Shown: in pieces, positions 34,701 to 43,167 of the stretch
How positions within the stretch are numbered: position 1 is the stretch's first letter
Layout of the letters: each line of letters opens with the position of its first letter
Source of the DNA: Sphingomonas albertensis
Lineage (GTDB): Bacteria > Pseudomonadota > Alphaproteobacteria > Sphingomonadales > Sphingomonadaceae
NCBI RefSeq assembly: GCF_014358075.1
Contig: NZ_JACONT010000017.1
Location: 21,490-85,489 of the forward strand
Length of the DNA stretch: 64,000 bases
Direction: 5' to 3'
Notes under the pieces: model-generated
Seen by the model: only the letters and a program-made list of their open reading frames with translations
What the model was told of the DNA's origin: nothing
Database searches by the model: none
Made by a program: the position numbers and the translations under genes

Positions 34701-37000
34701 GACCGGTCGGCCTTCGAAGATGCCATCCCCACCACTCCCACAAGAGCGGCGGCCTCGAGCAGCCCGGAGGTCACTGAAGGAACCTCGTCGTCGCTGCCCT
34801 CCATCGCCAGGAGATTGCGATCGATCGGCAGCGACCTCAGCCTGATCCCGGTAGCGGCGAAGATCGCGTTGGCCAGCGCAGGCGCCGCCGAAACCGTCCC
34901 GACCTCGCCTATGCCGCCCGGATCCGCCGTACTCGCCATCACGAGGACTTCGAAGGGCGGCACTTCGTTGATGCGGATCTGGCGGTAGTCGTGGAAGTTG
35001 CTCTGCTGCACCCGTCCGTCCTTGAACGTGATCTCGTTGTGGAGGGCCGCGGACAGGCCGAACAGCGTGCCGCCCTCCAACTGGGCTTCGACGCTGTTCG
35101 GATTGACCGCGATGCCGCAGTCGATGGCGGCGATCGCGCGGCGGAGGATGACCTCTCCCTGCACATCGACCTCGACCTCGACGACGAGCGCTGCGTGGCT
35201 CTTGAAGCTGTCGTGCAATGAGATGCCACGGCCGCAGCGCGGAGGGAGCGGCTTACCCCAGCCCGCCGCCGAGGCTGCCTTTTCGAGGACGGCAAGCGAG
35301 CGCGGGTTCTCTCGAAGAAGAGCCTTCCGGTAGGCCACCGGGTCCTGCCCCGCAGCGTGCGCGAGTTCGTCGACGAAGCTCTCCACGACGAACACGTTGT
35401 GGGTCTCGCCTACGCCGCGCCACCAGTTCAGCGCGACCGGTCCATCCTGACGTACCCAGTCCGATCGGGTGTTGGGGATCGAGTACGGTAGTTCCGCGGC
35501 ACCGGCGACGGCGTCCGGGTCGAGCTTGTCGGCCGGCCAGGGGCGACGGTCGTAGTAGGGACGCACGGTCGAACCGGTCGTCCTGTGCGTGAATGCCGTC
35601 GGAAGGCCGTCTGCCCGGAGCGCTGCCGTCACCACGTCATGATACGATGGTCGGAAACGATCGTGCTGGATGTCCTGCTCGCGCGTCCAGATGATCTTCA
35701 GCGGATAGTCGACCTGCCTGCCGAACCGGGCGGCCTGCTGGATCGTGTCGACGGCAAGACGACGGCCGAATCCGCCACCGATCATGTGATTGTTCACCAT
35801 GACCTTCTCAGGTGCGAGCCCGAGTATCTCGGCGGCGACGATGCGGGCTATCTCGGGTACCTGCGTTCCGACCCAGATGTCGCAGCCGTCGGGCCTGACG
35901 TGTATCGTCGTGTTGATCGGTTCGAGCGCGGCGTGGGCGAGATAGGGCAGATCGTAGGTCGCCTGTATCGACTTCGCGGCATCGTTCATGACGCCGTCGG
36001 GATCGCCGGTCCTGCCGCCGCTGATGGGCGTACCGCCAGCGGCCCGCAGCGCCGCCGCCAGCGTGTCGGAACTGAGTTCGGCATGAGGTCCTTGGTCCCA
36101 GACCGGCTCCAACAGATCCAGGCCCTTGCGTGCGGCCCAGTAGGTCAAGCCGACCACGGCGACCGCATCAGCGATCCTAAGGACATCGACGACTCCGGCG
36201 GCTCCGCGGGCAGGCGCATCATCCAGAGATCGCAGCGTCCCTCCTACGGTCGGCGCCATCGCGATCGCCGCGTAGCGCATGCCGTCGACCTGCACGTCGA
36301 TGCCGAACCGTGTGCCCCCGTTCACCTTCGTCATGGTGTCGACGCGCCTGAGCGGCTTGCCGATCACCTTGAAGTCCGCCGGTTGCTTCAGCGTCACCTC
36401 GGAAGGAACCGGTTGCCGTCGGGCCGCCTGGGCGAGCGCCGCGTATGCCAGCGAACGTCCCGTGGCGTCGTGGAGCACCCTCGCGGCCTCGGCGCGGCAT
36501 TGACCTGGCGGCACCTGCCAGCGTTCCGCCGCTGCGCCTATGAGCATCGTGCGTGCGACCGCGCCGGCCCGTCGCAGCGGCATGAAGAACGCGCGGGTCG
36601 AAGTGGAGCCGCCCGTAGCCTGTGCCTTCAGCAGCGACTGGGTGTAGGCGGCCACGTCGGGCGGAGCCATCGCGACCTCTACCTGATCCAACGAGACCTC
36701 GAGCTCCTCGGCGATCATCATCGCTTCGCCGGTCGCGATGCCCTGCCCCATCTCCACGCTCGGCACGACGAGGATGATACGACCGTCGTCCCCGATGCGG
36801 ATGAAGCCGTCCGGCACGAAGCCGTCGAAGCCGGTCGCGGCGGCGTCGTAGGCTCCGATCCTCCGCAGGTCCGGCTCCGATGCGAACGCGCGAGCGACGC
36901 CGGAATAGGCGAAGCCGACCAGGAGTGCGCCGGCCGTCAGAAACCGCCTGCGCGAAGCGTCGGGAAGGTCGTCCTCGACGAGGATCGCGCATCGCGTCAT
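34697..37000 (-). CDS. Xanthine-dehydrogenase-family molybdenum subunit (aldehyde/isoquinoline oxidoreductase type)
   Basis: This 767-aa protein has a twin-arginine signal (SRRRFLTAGALLVGFA) and then the molybdopterin cytosine dinucleotide-binding layout: IILVVPSVEMGQGIATG, GGSTSTRAF, IGGGFGRRLAVD, ALNWWRGVGETHN, HNEITFKDGRVQQSN and GIGEVGTVSAAPALANAIF, whose Glu is the expected catalytic base. It oxidises aldehydes or N-heterocycles by water-derived hydroxylation; the true substrate is unknown. Export follows from the Tat signal and cytochrome partner. ATG 37000 overlaps the upstream stop by 1 bp. Confidence 0.92.
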   Translation of the reverse strand: MTRCAILVEDDLPDASRRRFLTAGALLVGFAYSGVARAFASEPDLRRIGAYDAAATGFDGFVPDGFIRIGDDGRIILVVPSVEMGQGIATGEAMMIAEELEVSLDQVEVAMAPPDVAAYTQSLLKAQATGGSTSTRAFFMPLRRAGAVARTMLIGAAAERWQVPPGQCRAEAARVLHDATGRSLAYAALAQAARRQPVPSEVTLKQPADFKVIGKPLRRVDTMTKVNGGTRFGIDVQVDGMRYAAIAMAPTVGGTLRSLDDAPARGAAGVVDVLRIADAVAVVGLTYWAARKGLDLLEPVWDQGPHAELSSDTLAAALRAAGGTPISGGRTGDPDGVMNDAAKSIQATYDLPYLAHAALEPINTTIHVRPDGCDIWVGTQVPEIARIVAAEILGLAPEKVMVNNHMIGGGFGRRLAVDTIQQAARFGRQVDYPLKIIWTREQDIQHDRFRPSYHDVVTAALRADGLPTAFTHRTTGSTVRPYYDRRPWPADKLDPDAVAGAAELPYSIPNTRSDWVRQDGPVALNWWRGVGETHNVFVVESFVDELAHAAGQDPVAYRKALLRENPRSLAVLEKAASAAGWGKPLPPRCGRGISLHDSFKSHAALVVEVEVDVQGEVILRRAIAAIDCGIAVNPNSVEAQLEGGTLFGLSAALHNEITFKDGRVQQSNFHDYRQIRINEVPPFEVLVMASTADPGGIGEVGTVSAAPALANAIFAATGIRLRSLPIDRNLLAMEGSDDEVPSVTSGLLEAAALVGVVGMASSKADRS

Positions 37001-37440
37001 CACGCCGCCTTTATCGCTGCGCGGATGCGCGGATATGTGCAGCACCGGCAGATGTTCCCCGACATGGCCGCATCGATGGCGGCGTCCGTGGGGCTCGGGC
37101 CACGGGCGATGAGCGCCGCGGCCGCCATGATCTGCCCCGACTGGCAGTAGCCGCACTGGACGACCTGGAGGGCCAGCCAGGCAGCCTGGACCCGCTTGCC
37201 GGCTTCGGTTTCGCCGATGGCCTCAACGGTGGTTATGCTGCCGCTTACGCTTCCTACCGGAAGGACGCAGGAGCGCACCGGCTTGCCGTCGACGTGCACG
37301 GTGCAGGCGCCGCACTGGCCGATGCCGCAGCCGAACTTCGTGCCCGTGAGTCCGACGATGTCGCGAAGCGCCCAGAGGAGGGGCATGTCCGGGTCCGCGT
37401 CCACGTCCGTCTGGCGGCCGTTCACCGTCAATCTGATCAA
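37000..37440 (-). CDS. 2Fe-2S subunit of the molybdenum hydroxylase
   Basis: This 146-aa protein has a plant-type ferredoxin domain ([22 protein letters not shown], ligands in partial CGIGQCGAC) and the C-terminal four-helix 2Fe-2S domain ([11 protein letters not shown] and GNICRCCTY). It transfers electrons from the Mo centre to the cytochrome. It is the first gene of the three-gene operon. It has no signal of its own and probably travels with the Tat-exported Mo subunit. Confidence 0.94.
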   Translation of the reverse strand: MIRLTVNGRQTDVDADPDMPLLWALRDIVGLTGTKFGCGIGQCGACTVHVDGKPVRSCVLPVGSVSGSITTVEAIGETEAGKRVQAAWLALQVVQCGYCQSGQIMAAAALIARGPSPTDAAIDAAMSGNICRCCTYPRIRAAIKAA

Positions 37441-37629
37441 CGCCCGGTCCTCATTGCACGCTTCCCCGAAGGCCGCCGTGGGATCGTTGCATCGCGCAGC
37501 GGGCGTCGGCCGTTGATGTGAAGGCTAGGCCGCGCCGTCGAGCGTGGCTTGGATCATCCTGATCAATTAAGGCGCGCGCCCTGCTCGTCCGCGATCGACC
37601 GCGGTTTCGGCAAGTTTACGGGTCGCGTT

Positions 37630-37662
37630 ACGAGCGAGGTGGGGAACCCGCACCTCGCTCGT
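37630..37662 (-). terminator. 12-bp hairpin downstream of the MaoC gene
   Basis: ACGAGCGAGGTG (37630-37641) and CACCTCGCTCGT (37651-37662) pair perfectly around a 9-nt loop. It lies 15 bp beyond the MaoC stop in the direction of transcription and before the 2Fe-2S gene promoter region, so it probably ends the isochorismatase-MaoC transcript. Confidence 0.6.
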
Positions 37663-37677
37663 GCACGACCTGCCGCG

Positions 37678-38151
37678 TCAACCGGTGCGGAGGAGGTACT
37701 TGTGCATTCCGGACAGGACGAGCGCCCCGTCCTGATTGTGGATCGTGACGTTCGTCGTCACCTCGCCCTTGCCGTCCAGCGGCTTGAGATCGACGATTTC
37801 CAGCGCTGAGTAGAGGGTGTCCCCGGCGTGGACCTCGACGAGGAACTTCGCCGAAAGCTCGGTGAAGGCGATGAATATCGCTCCGAAGTTGTGGGGCAGA
37901 AGCGTCGCTCCGGGTGCCGTGAACGCGAGGACCTGCAGACCGTGCACGACGGGTGCGGGATGGCCGTAGCGTTTCGCGTAGCCGACGTCGTAATGGATCG
38001 GATGGTTGTCGCAGGAGACCGCCTGGAAGGCTGACGCATGCGCGTCCGTCAAAGTCCGGCTCGGTGCGCGGAATATCTCGCCTACCTTCAGGTCGTCGAA
38101 GGAGCGGGCTGGAACGATCTGCCAGTCGGTGGCGTCGAACGTGAAGCTCAT
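37678..38151 (-). CDS. MaoC-family (hot-dog fold) hydratase-like protein
   Basis: This 157-aa protein has the MaoC hydratase 2 motif: FQAVSCDNHPIHYDVGYAK-type sequence with Asp and His, followed by HPAPVVHGLQVLAF. The fold binds acyl-CoA or similar thioesters in a short tunnel; enoyl-CoA hydration is the family activity. It is second in an operon, 10 bp after an isochorismatase-like gene. Confidence 0.85.
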   Translation of the reverse strand: MSFTFDATDWQIVPARSFDDLKVGEIFRAPSRTLTDAHASAFQAVSCDNHPIHYDVGYAKRYGHPAPVVHGLQVLAFTAPGATLLPHNFGAIFIAFTELSAKFLVEVHAGDTLYSALEIVDLKPLDGKGEVTTNVTIHNQDGALVLSGMHKYLLRTG

Positions 38152-38161
38152 GGTATCCTCC

Positions 38162-38788
38162 TCAGCTTGGCTTGATCATGTCGCGAGCGTAGTCGAGCCC
38201 GATGCCGTACCCGCCGCCGTGATCGACGACGATCGAACGGGCGGCCTCGTAGGTCTCGTGTCGGGTCCAGTCCCGCTGCATCTCCAGCAGGAACTGCAGC
38301 CAGGACGTCATGATCGCCCCCGCCTGCTGCATCCGGACGAGCGCCGCCTCGTGGCTCGCAGTGGTCAGTCCGCCGCACGCATCCGCAACCACGTGGACGC
38401 GGCGTCCTTCCGCCAAGGCCGAAAGCACTGGAAAGCTCACGCATGCCTCGGTCAGAAGACCGGCAATTACGAGGACCTTGCGGCCTGTCGCCTCGATCGC
38501 CGATCGTACGGCCTGGTCCTCCCAGAGGTTCATGTTCCGTCGCTCGATCGGCGTGACGTCGGGCAGCACGGCGCGCAGCGGCGGCATGAGCGGTCCGCTG
38601 TACACCTTCGACGCCGACGTGCTCGCAACGACGGGAATGCCGAAGGCTACGGCAGTCCGGGCGAGTGCGACGGCGTTGCTCCGAAGAACCTGCCGGTCCG
38701 CCGAGCCTGCGGCAAAGGCGAGCCCCGCCTGCTCGTCTACCAAGACCACCGCGCAGTCCGCGGGTGTCAGGAGTGCATTGTCCGCCAT
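38162..38788 (-). CDS. Isochorismatase-family hydrolase (YcaC-like)
   Basis: This 208-aa protein has AVVLVDEQAGL with the catalytic Asp, the RRNMNLWED segment, and IAGLLTEACVSFP with the nucleophile Cys, giving the cysteine-hydrolase core. It resembles YcaC-type hydrolases of unknown substrate. A second copy, 220 aa, is at 47885-48547. It is first in an operon with MaoC. It is divergent from the histidine kinase gene, and the gap holds a 12-C run. Confidence 0.88.
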   Translation of the reverse strand: MADNALLTPADCAVVLVDEQAGLAFAAGSADRQVLRSNAVALARTAVAFGIPVVASTSASKVYSGPLMPPLRAVLPDVTPIERRNMNLWEDQAVRSAIEATGRKVLVIAGLLTEACVSFPVLSALAEGRRVHVVADACGGLTTASHEAALVRMQQAGAIMTSWLQFLLEMQRDWTRHETYEAARSIVVDHGGGYGIGLDYARDMIKPS

Positions 38789-39094
38789 GATCCGTCTCCA
38801 TGTTGATGACGAGACAATGGCCGCTCAGGAAGCCGCGTTCTTGGCGTTGCGCCGCGCGATTTGGACCTGGCGGACATCGGCTGCATCGGACGGCGCCGAA
38901 GCGACGGGCTCGCTTGAAAGTCATCTTCCGCCGGCAGCAGGTGAGCAGGTCACCGATCGACCGTCGTGATGAAACGCCCGCCCTGCCGGCGGATGCTTCT
39001 GCACCAATGCGCTGCCCCCCCCCCCCTTTCGGGGGTACCGACTTCACCCCGTCCGGGGCTGATGCTCCTGTCGCGAAACGCGTATGGTTACGCA
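38789..39094. other. Intergenic region with a poly-C tract, no gene seen
   Basis: This is 306 bp between the divergent isochorismatase and histidine kinase genes. It contains a 12-C homopolymer (39015-39026) and a CCCCC-TTTC-GGGGG hairpin that overlaps it. The kinase reading frame is open through most of this interval from 38966, so a longer kinase cannot be excluded. Confidence 0.5.
39015..39026. repeat. 12-C homopolymer upstream of a histidine kinase
   Basis: Twelve consecutive C residues are followed by TTTC and GGGGG (39031-39035), allowing a 5-bp stem with a 4-nt loop. It is 68 bp upstream of the assigned kinase start. Such runs are prone to slippage and to sequencing error. Its length could alter promoter spacing or, if a more upstream start is used, the frame. 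Confidence 0.85.
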
Positions 39095-40753
39095 ATGGCA
39101 ACGAACGCATCTGATCTCGCGTCGGTTCGATCGTCGGGCGATGGTCCATCCGTCCGCTGGTCGCACCTTGCGCGTGTCGGACTGCCGGTTGCTCTGACCG
39201 CCGTCATCTTCGCGCTGGACGCGTTCACGACCCTGCCCGGCGCGATTGCGACGCTCTACGTGATGACGCTCCTGATGGTGGGCACGGAAGCCGTCGGTCG
39301 CCGCACCATCATCACATGGTCCGTGGCATGCGCGGTGCTCACGCTGCTCGCCTTCGCGATCGTCCACGGGCGCGGGCCGGAGATGACGGCCGCGTCCAGG
39401 CTCGTCATCAGCCTGCTGGCCAACGCGGTCACCACGATCCTGCTACTTCGAGGAAAAGCGGTCTACGCCGCGATGCAGGTCAGCGAATCACGCTACAGAT
39501 CCATCTTCAACGAGCTCGCCGTCGGGATCTGGGAACACGACTTCACGACCGTGCAGGCCGCGCTTTCGGAACTGCGCTCGCGTGGCGTCTTCGACCTCCG
39601 CCGCTACATCGAGGACAATCCGTCGTTCGTAGCCGAAGCGCGCCGGATGGTACGCATAACCGACGTCAACGCGACTGCCATGACGATGATGGGCGTGCAT
39701 TCCCAGGCCGAGTTCTTCTCCCATTTGAGCGATTTCCTGCCGGAGACCGACGATACGTTCGCGGAGTGCCTGATCGCGATCGATGAGCGCCGCGCGCTGT
39801 TCATAGCCGAAACGATGGTCCAGCCGCGACGCGGCGATCCGATCGACGTGATCGTGATGTTCAGCCTGTCGGGCAGCGGGCCACTTGCCCGGGTCCCCGG
39901 CAGCGTTCTCGATGTCAGCCAGCGGAAACGTCTGGAAATGCAGATGGCCCGAACCCGTGCCGATCTCGCCCAGGTCCAGCGAGCCAGCGCACTCGGCGCG
40001 ATGACCGCGTCCATCGCGCACGAGATCAACCAGCCGCTCGCCGCCATCAGCGGATATACCGATGCGGCGTGCCGTTGGCTCCGTCGCGACCCGCCCGCGA
40101 TCGAAGAGGTCGATGCCGCGTTGAAGGGCTTGGTGTCAGCGGTCGATCATGCGGGACAGGTCGTTCAGCGGGTCCGTGCGCTGGTCGGGAATGCGCGGAC
40201 GGAAACGCAGCCCGTCGATCTGAACGACGTCATCCGCGAGGCCGCCTCGTTGTTCGAACGGGGGGCCACGGAGGGTTCCGCCAGGATCGTCCTGGAACCC
40301 GAACCGGATCCGGTGGTTTGTGAGGCGGACCCCATCCTGCTCAAGCAGCTGCTCGTGAACCTCGTCACGAACGCCATACAAGCGATGCATCTGATGCGTC
40401 CCACCGACCGCGTGGTGACGCTCTGCGTGCGGCGTACGGGGACGCACGCGAGCATTGCGGTAGAGGACAACGGGCCGGGCTGGGACATAGACCGGGACAG
40501 CGCGTTCCAGACCTTCTACACGACGAAGGCTGAGGGGATGGGCCTGGGTCTTTCGATCTGCAAGGCGACCATGGAGAGCCTCGACGGGGCGATCGAACTC
40601 GGTACCACCGATCAGGGCGGGGCATCCGTGCTGCTGAAGTTTCAATTGGGCCGGAGCGCTAGCGGCGGATCGCCTTCTCAACCGCGGCTATCAGTAGTTT
40701 CGAATCCAGAGGTTTCTCGAGAAGAGCCGCAAATCCGAGTTTCTCGCATCTAG
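39095..40753 (+). CDS. Membrane-bound PAS sensor histidine kinase (FixL-like)
   Basis: This 552-aa kinase has about four N-terminal membrane segments (within residues 25-125), a PAS-like sensor (SRYRSIFNELAVGIWEHDF onward), a HisKA dimer with IAHEINQPLAAISGY containing the phospho-His, and an ATPase domain with LVTNAIQAM (N box), VEDNGPGW (G1) and GMGLGLSI (G2). The GGASVLLKFQLG end of the ATPase is followed by a 30-residue polar tail that overlaps the convergent receiver gene by 95 bp. Partners are probably that receiver and the FixJ regulator. The start is uncertain: ATG 39062 or a further upstream one is possible. Confidence 0.85.
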   Translation: MATNASDLASVRSSGDGPSVRWSHLARVGLPVALTAVIFALDAFTTLPGAIATLYVMTLLMVGTEAVGRRTIITWSVACAVLTLLAFAIVHGRGPEMTAASRLVISLLANAVTTILLLRGKAVYAAMQVSESRYRSIFNELAVGIWEHDFTTVQAALSELRSRGVFDLRRYIEDNPSFVAEARRMVRITDVNATAMTMMGVHSQAEFFSHLSDFLPETDDTFAECLIAIDERRALFIAETMVQPRRGDPIDVIVMFSLSGSGPLARVPGSVLDVSQRKRLEMQMARTRADLAQVQRASALGAMTASIAHEINQPLAAISGYTDAACRWLRRDPPAIEEVDAALKGLVSAVDHAGQVVQRVRALVGNARTETQPVDLNDVIREAASLFERGATEGSARIVLEPEPDPVVCEADPILLKQLLVNLVTNAIQAMHLMRPTDRVVTLCVRRTGTHASIAVEDNGPGWDIDRDSAFQTFYTTKAEGMGLGLSICKATMESLDGAIELGTTDQGGASVLLKFQLGRSASGGSPSQPRLSVVSNPEVSREEPQIRVSRI

Positions 40754-41033
40754 ACGCAAGGGTGGGATCCGCATGGGCCGTCATCAGGATGATTCTGGGG
40801 GGACGATCGCGGCTCGCCAGTTCGGCAGCGACCGCAAGGCCCGAACGGCCCGGCATCTGCAGGTCGGTGAGCACGCAATCGACGATGACGCCCGAGGAGA
40901 GAAAGGCGTCGCCGCAATCGAATACATGGGTGCGATGGCCCATCGATCTGAGAAGGCTCGAGACGGCCCCTCGGACCAGATCGTTGTCATCCACGACCGC
41001 AATATTGGCATGGTGCAACAGCGTACCTCTCAT
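40659..41033 (-). CDS. Single-domain response regulator (receiver)
   Basis: This 124-aa protein is one CheY-like receiver: AVVDDNDLVRGAV (acidic pair), VLTDLQMPGRSG (phospho-Asp), MTAHAD (Thr/Ser switch) and LEKPLDSK (Lys). It has no output domain, so it may act in a phosphorelay between the kinase and FixJ. Its last 95 bp overlap the 3' end of the convergent kinase gene. The ATG at 41033 is used; a TTG at 41078 would add 15 residues. Confidence 0.85.
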   Translation of the reverse strand: MRGTLLHHANIAVVDDNDLVRGAVSSLLRSMGHRTHVFDCGDAFLSSGVIVDCVLTDLQMPGRSGLAVAAELASRDRPPRIILMTAHADPTLASRCEKLGFAALLEKPLDSKLLIAAVEKAIRR

Positions 41034-41113
41034 GCGCCCGAATGGGGCGACGATGCCTACTAGCCATCGCTCAGGCAAAAGTAAGCCTATACAAGCGTCT
41101 ATGTCAGCAGCGC

Positions 41114-41770
41114 TTACCTGGATGTGCCGTAGGAACTGGCACTTCCATCACCCGCTGTCTTCGACAGAACTTCCGCTAGACGGACAAGATCCGCGACGGT
41201 CCGAACGCCCATCTTCTTCATGACGTTCGCCCTGTGCATCTTGACGGTTATCTCGGCGATGCCGAGTTCCCCTGCCACCTGCTTGTTGAGCAGTCCTCGG
41301 ACCACGCCCGCCATGACCTCGGTCTCCCGCGGCGTCAGCGAATCGTGCCGTGTCCTCACGGCTGCCGTATCCTCTGCCGCCGAGATCTGATCGCGGCCTC
41401 GCGCCAGGGCGGCGTTCACGGCGTCGAGTATGTCCTGGTCTCGAACGGGTTTGGCTAGGAAGTCGACGGCTCCCGCCTTCATCGCCTTGACGCTCATGGG
41501 GATGTCCCCGTGCCCCGTCATGAAGATGATCGGAATGTCGGCGCCCCTCGACGCCAGCGTCTCCTGGAACTCGAACCCGCCGATGCCCGGCATTCTGACG
41601 TCCACCACCAGACAGCAGAGCGTCCGTGGAAGCGGCGCGTTGAGTACCTCCGCTGCACTGCCGTAGCAGACCGTCTTCAATCCCACCGATCGGAACAGGC
41701 TGTCCAGGGCGCCGCGGACGAGCTCGTCGTCATCGACGATGATGACCAGCGCTTCGGTCGTGTCGTACAT
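41114..41770 (-). CDS. FixJ-family response regulator
   Basis: This 218-aa protein has an N-terminal receiver (IIVDDDELVRGAL, VVDVRMPGIGGFEF, MTGHGD, KPVRDQ) and a C-terminal LuxR-type HTH (LTPRETEVMAGVVRGLLNKQ, ELGIAEITVKMHRANVMKKM). It lies 80 bp upstream of the single-domain receiver on the same strand, and its cognate kinase is probably the PAS kinase at 39095. It is divergent from a haloperoxidase-like gene, a candidate target. Confidence 0.92.
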   Translation of the reverse strand: MYDTTEALVIIVDDDELVRGALDSLFRSVGLKTVCYGSAAEVLNAPLPRTLCCLVVDVRMPGIGGFEFQETLASRGADIPIIFMTGHGDIPMSVKAMKAGAVDFLAKPVRDQDILDAVNAALARGRDQISAAEDTAAVRTRHDSLTPRETEVMAGVVRGLLNKQVAGELGIAEITVKMHRANVMKKMGVRTVADLVRLAEVLSKTAGDGSASSYGTSR

Positions 41771-41910
41771 GTCGCGGGCTCATTTCCTGTATCACGAGAT
41801 CGGGTACGGATAACGCAAAATCGGGACCGATCCTACAAGCCCCGCCTCGCATGTCCTGCGAAACGAGGTCGGAACGGGGCGCAATGGTCGCGCGTCGTCA
41901 GGAGCGCTTC

Positions 41911-42732
41911 ATGCCATACGTAACCGCCGAGGATGGTACCGAACTCTATTACAAGGACTGGGGCACTGGTCCAGCGATCTTCTTCAGCCACGGCTGGCCC
42001 CTGAGCGCCGACATGTGGGAGCAGCAGATGATGTACTTCGCATCGAACGGCTTCCGCGTGCTGGCCCACGACCGGCGCGGATTCGGACGGTCCGGCCAGC
42101 CTTGGAACGGGTACGACTACGACACGTTCGCCGACGACATAGCCTTGGTCCTGCAGACCGCGGGCGTCCAGGACGTCACGATGGTGGGCTTCTCCATGGG
42201 TGGCGGCGACGTGGCGCGCTACATCTCGAAGTACCGAGGTGCCCGCGTCGCGAAGGCATGCCTGACCTCGTCGGTCACCCCCTACTTCATCAAGGCCGAC
42301 GACAACCCGGACGGGGCGCCCAAGGCCATCTTCGACGGCATCCGCGAAGGCCTGATCAAGGACCGTCCGCAGTTCATCGACGACTTCTCGACGTTGTTCT
42401 ACGGGACCAACAAGCATCCGGATGCCGTGTCGGAAGGCATTCTCAAGCAGACGCTCCAGATCGCGCTCACCGCATCGATCAAGGCGACGTACGACTGCGT
42501 GACGGCGTTTTCCGAAACCGACTTCCGTGCCGACATGGGGGCGTTCACCATGCCGACCCTGATCATACACGGCGAGGAGGACCAGACCGTTCCCATCGGG
42601 ATGTCGGGGGAGGCGGCGCACAGGCTGATCCCGCATTCGGAGTTCAAGCGTTACGCCGGCGCACCCCACGCTCTCACCATGACCCACCGGGACCAGTACA
42701 ATGCCGATCTGCTGGCCTTTCTGAAGAGCTGA
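41911..42732 (+). CDS. Alpha/beta-hydrolase, non-heme haloperoxidase-like
   Basis: This 273-aa protein shows FFSHGWPLSADMW, HDRRGFGRSGQPW, the nucleophile VGFSMGGGDVARY and the late Asp (HGEEDQTVP) and His (GAPHALTMTH), a full triad. The family includes bacterial perhydrolases/chloroperoxidases and esterases. The paralogue at 48589 is similar over its whole length. The start at ATG 41911 has AGGAGCG ahead of it. A strong hairpin follows 21 bp after the stop. Confidence 0.92.
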   Translation: MPYVTAEDGTELYYKDWGTGPAIFFSHGWPLSADMWEQQMMYFASNGFRVLAHDRRGFGRSGQPWNGYDYDTFADDIALVLQTAGVQDVTMVGFSMGGGDVARYISKYRGARVAKACLTSSVTPYFIKADDNPDGAPKAIFDGIREGLIKDRPQFIDDFSTLFYGTNKHPDAVSEGILKQTLQIALTASIKATYDCVTAFSETDFRADMGAFTMPTLIIHGEEDQTVPIGMSGEAAHRLIPHSEFKRYAGAPHALTMTHRDQYNADLLAFLKS

Positions 42733-42753
42733 CCTTCGTGACGAGCTGACCGT

Positions 42754-42780
42754 GCGGTGGGCGCCTCGGGCGCCCGCCGC
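42754..42780 (+). terminator. 12-bp hairpin after the haloperoxidase-like gene
   Basis: GCGGTGGGCGCC (42754-42765), loop TCG, GGCGCCCGCCGC (42769-42780) pair over 12 bp with one U-G. It starts 21 bp after the stop of the haloperoxidase-like gene and is followed by TTCGG, not a full U-tract. Confidence 0.6.
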
Positions 42781-43167
42781 TTCGGACGCCGGCAAGCCGA
42801 AACGTAGTCTGGCCGATCTGTCGAACGCGTTCCTCAAGACCCCGATCCGGACACAGCCGATACCCTCCCACCTCCGCGCGCAACCTGCGTGATCGGGGCG
42901 CGGCTGGTCCGCTTCGCTCCTGGCCTCGGATATCCTGCCGTCGATGAGGCAGAGGTACCAGCTCTGCCCATGGCCGCGCTTTGTACGGGCTTGTCCTGCG
43001 CGCGAGCCTGTTCGGCATGCTCTCGGAAAACCGGGTCTTGCTGAAGGTATTGCGCGGGAATCGCCAAGAAGCAGCGTCCGATTTCATGATCCAAGTGCGC
43101 GGAGGCGGAATGGCCGATCCTGTCGAGGCCTTCTGAAGTCGAAGCGTTCACCCGGAGTTGTCGAAGA
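42781..43167. other. Intergenic region, no convincing gene
   Basis: This interval of 387 bp precedes the second M17-N-like gene. One minus-strand frame (42834-43244) is long but overlaps that gene, has no ribosome-binding site and has a low-complexity end. I could not identify an operator or promoter with confidence. Confidence 0.45.

Noticed and set aside
41871..41896. GGAAC-N17-CGTC resembling an EcfG general-stress promoter before the haloperoxidase-like gene
   Set aside because: The -10 part deviates from CGTT and transcription would start within the ribosome-binding site. I scanned the other gaps for GGAAC-N16/17-CGTT by eye and found no clear match.
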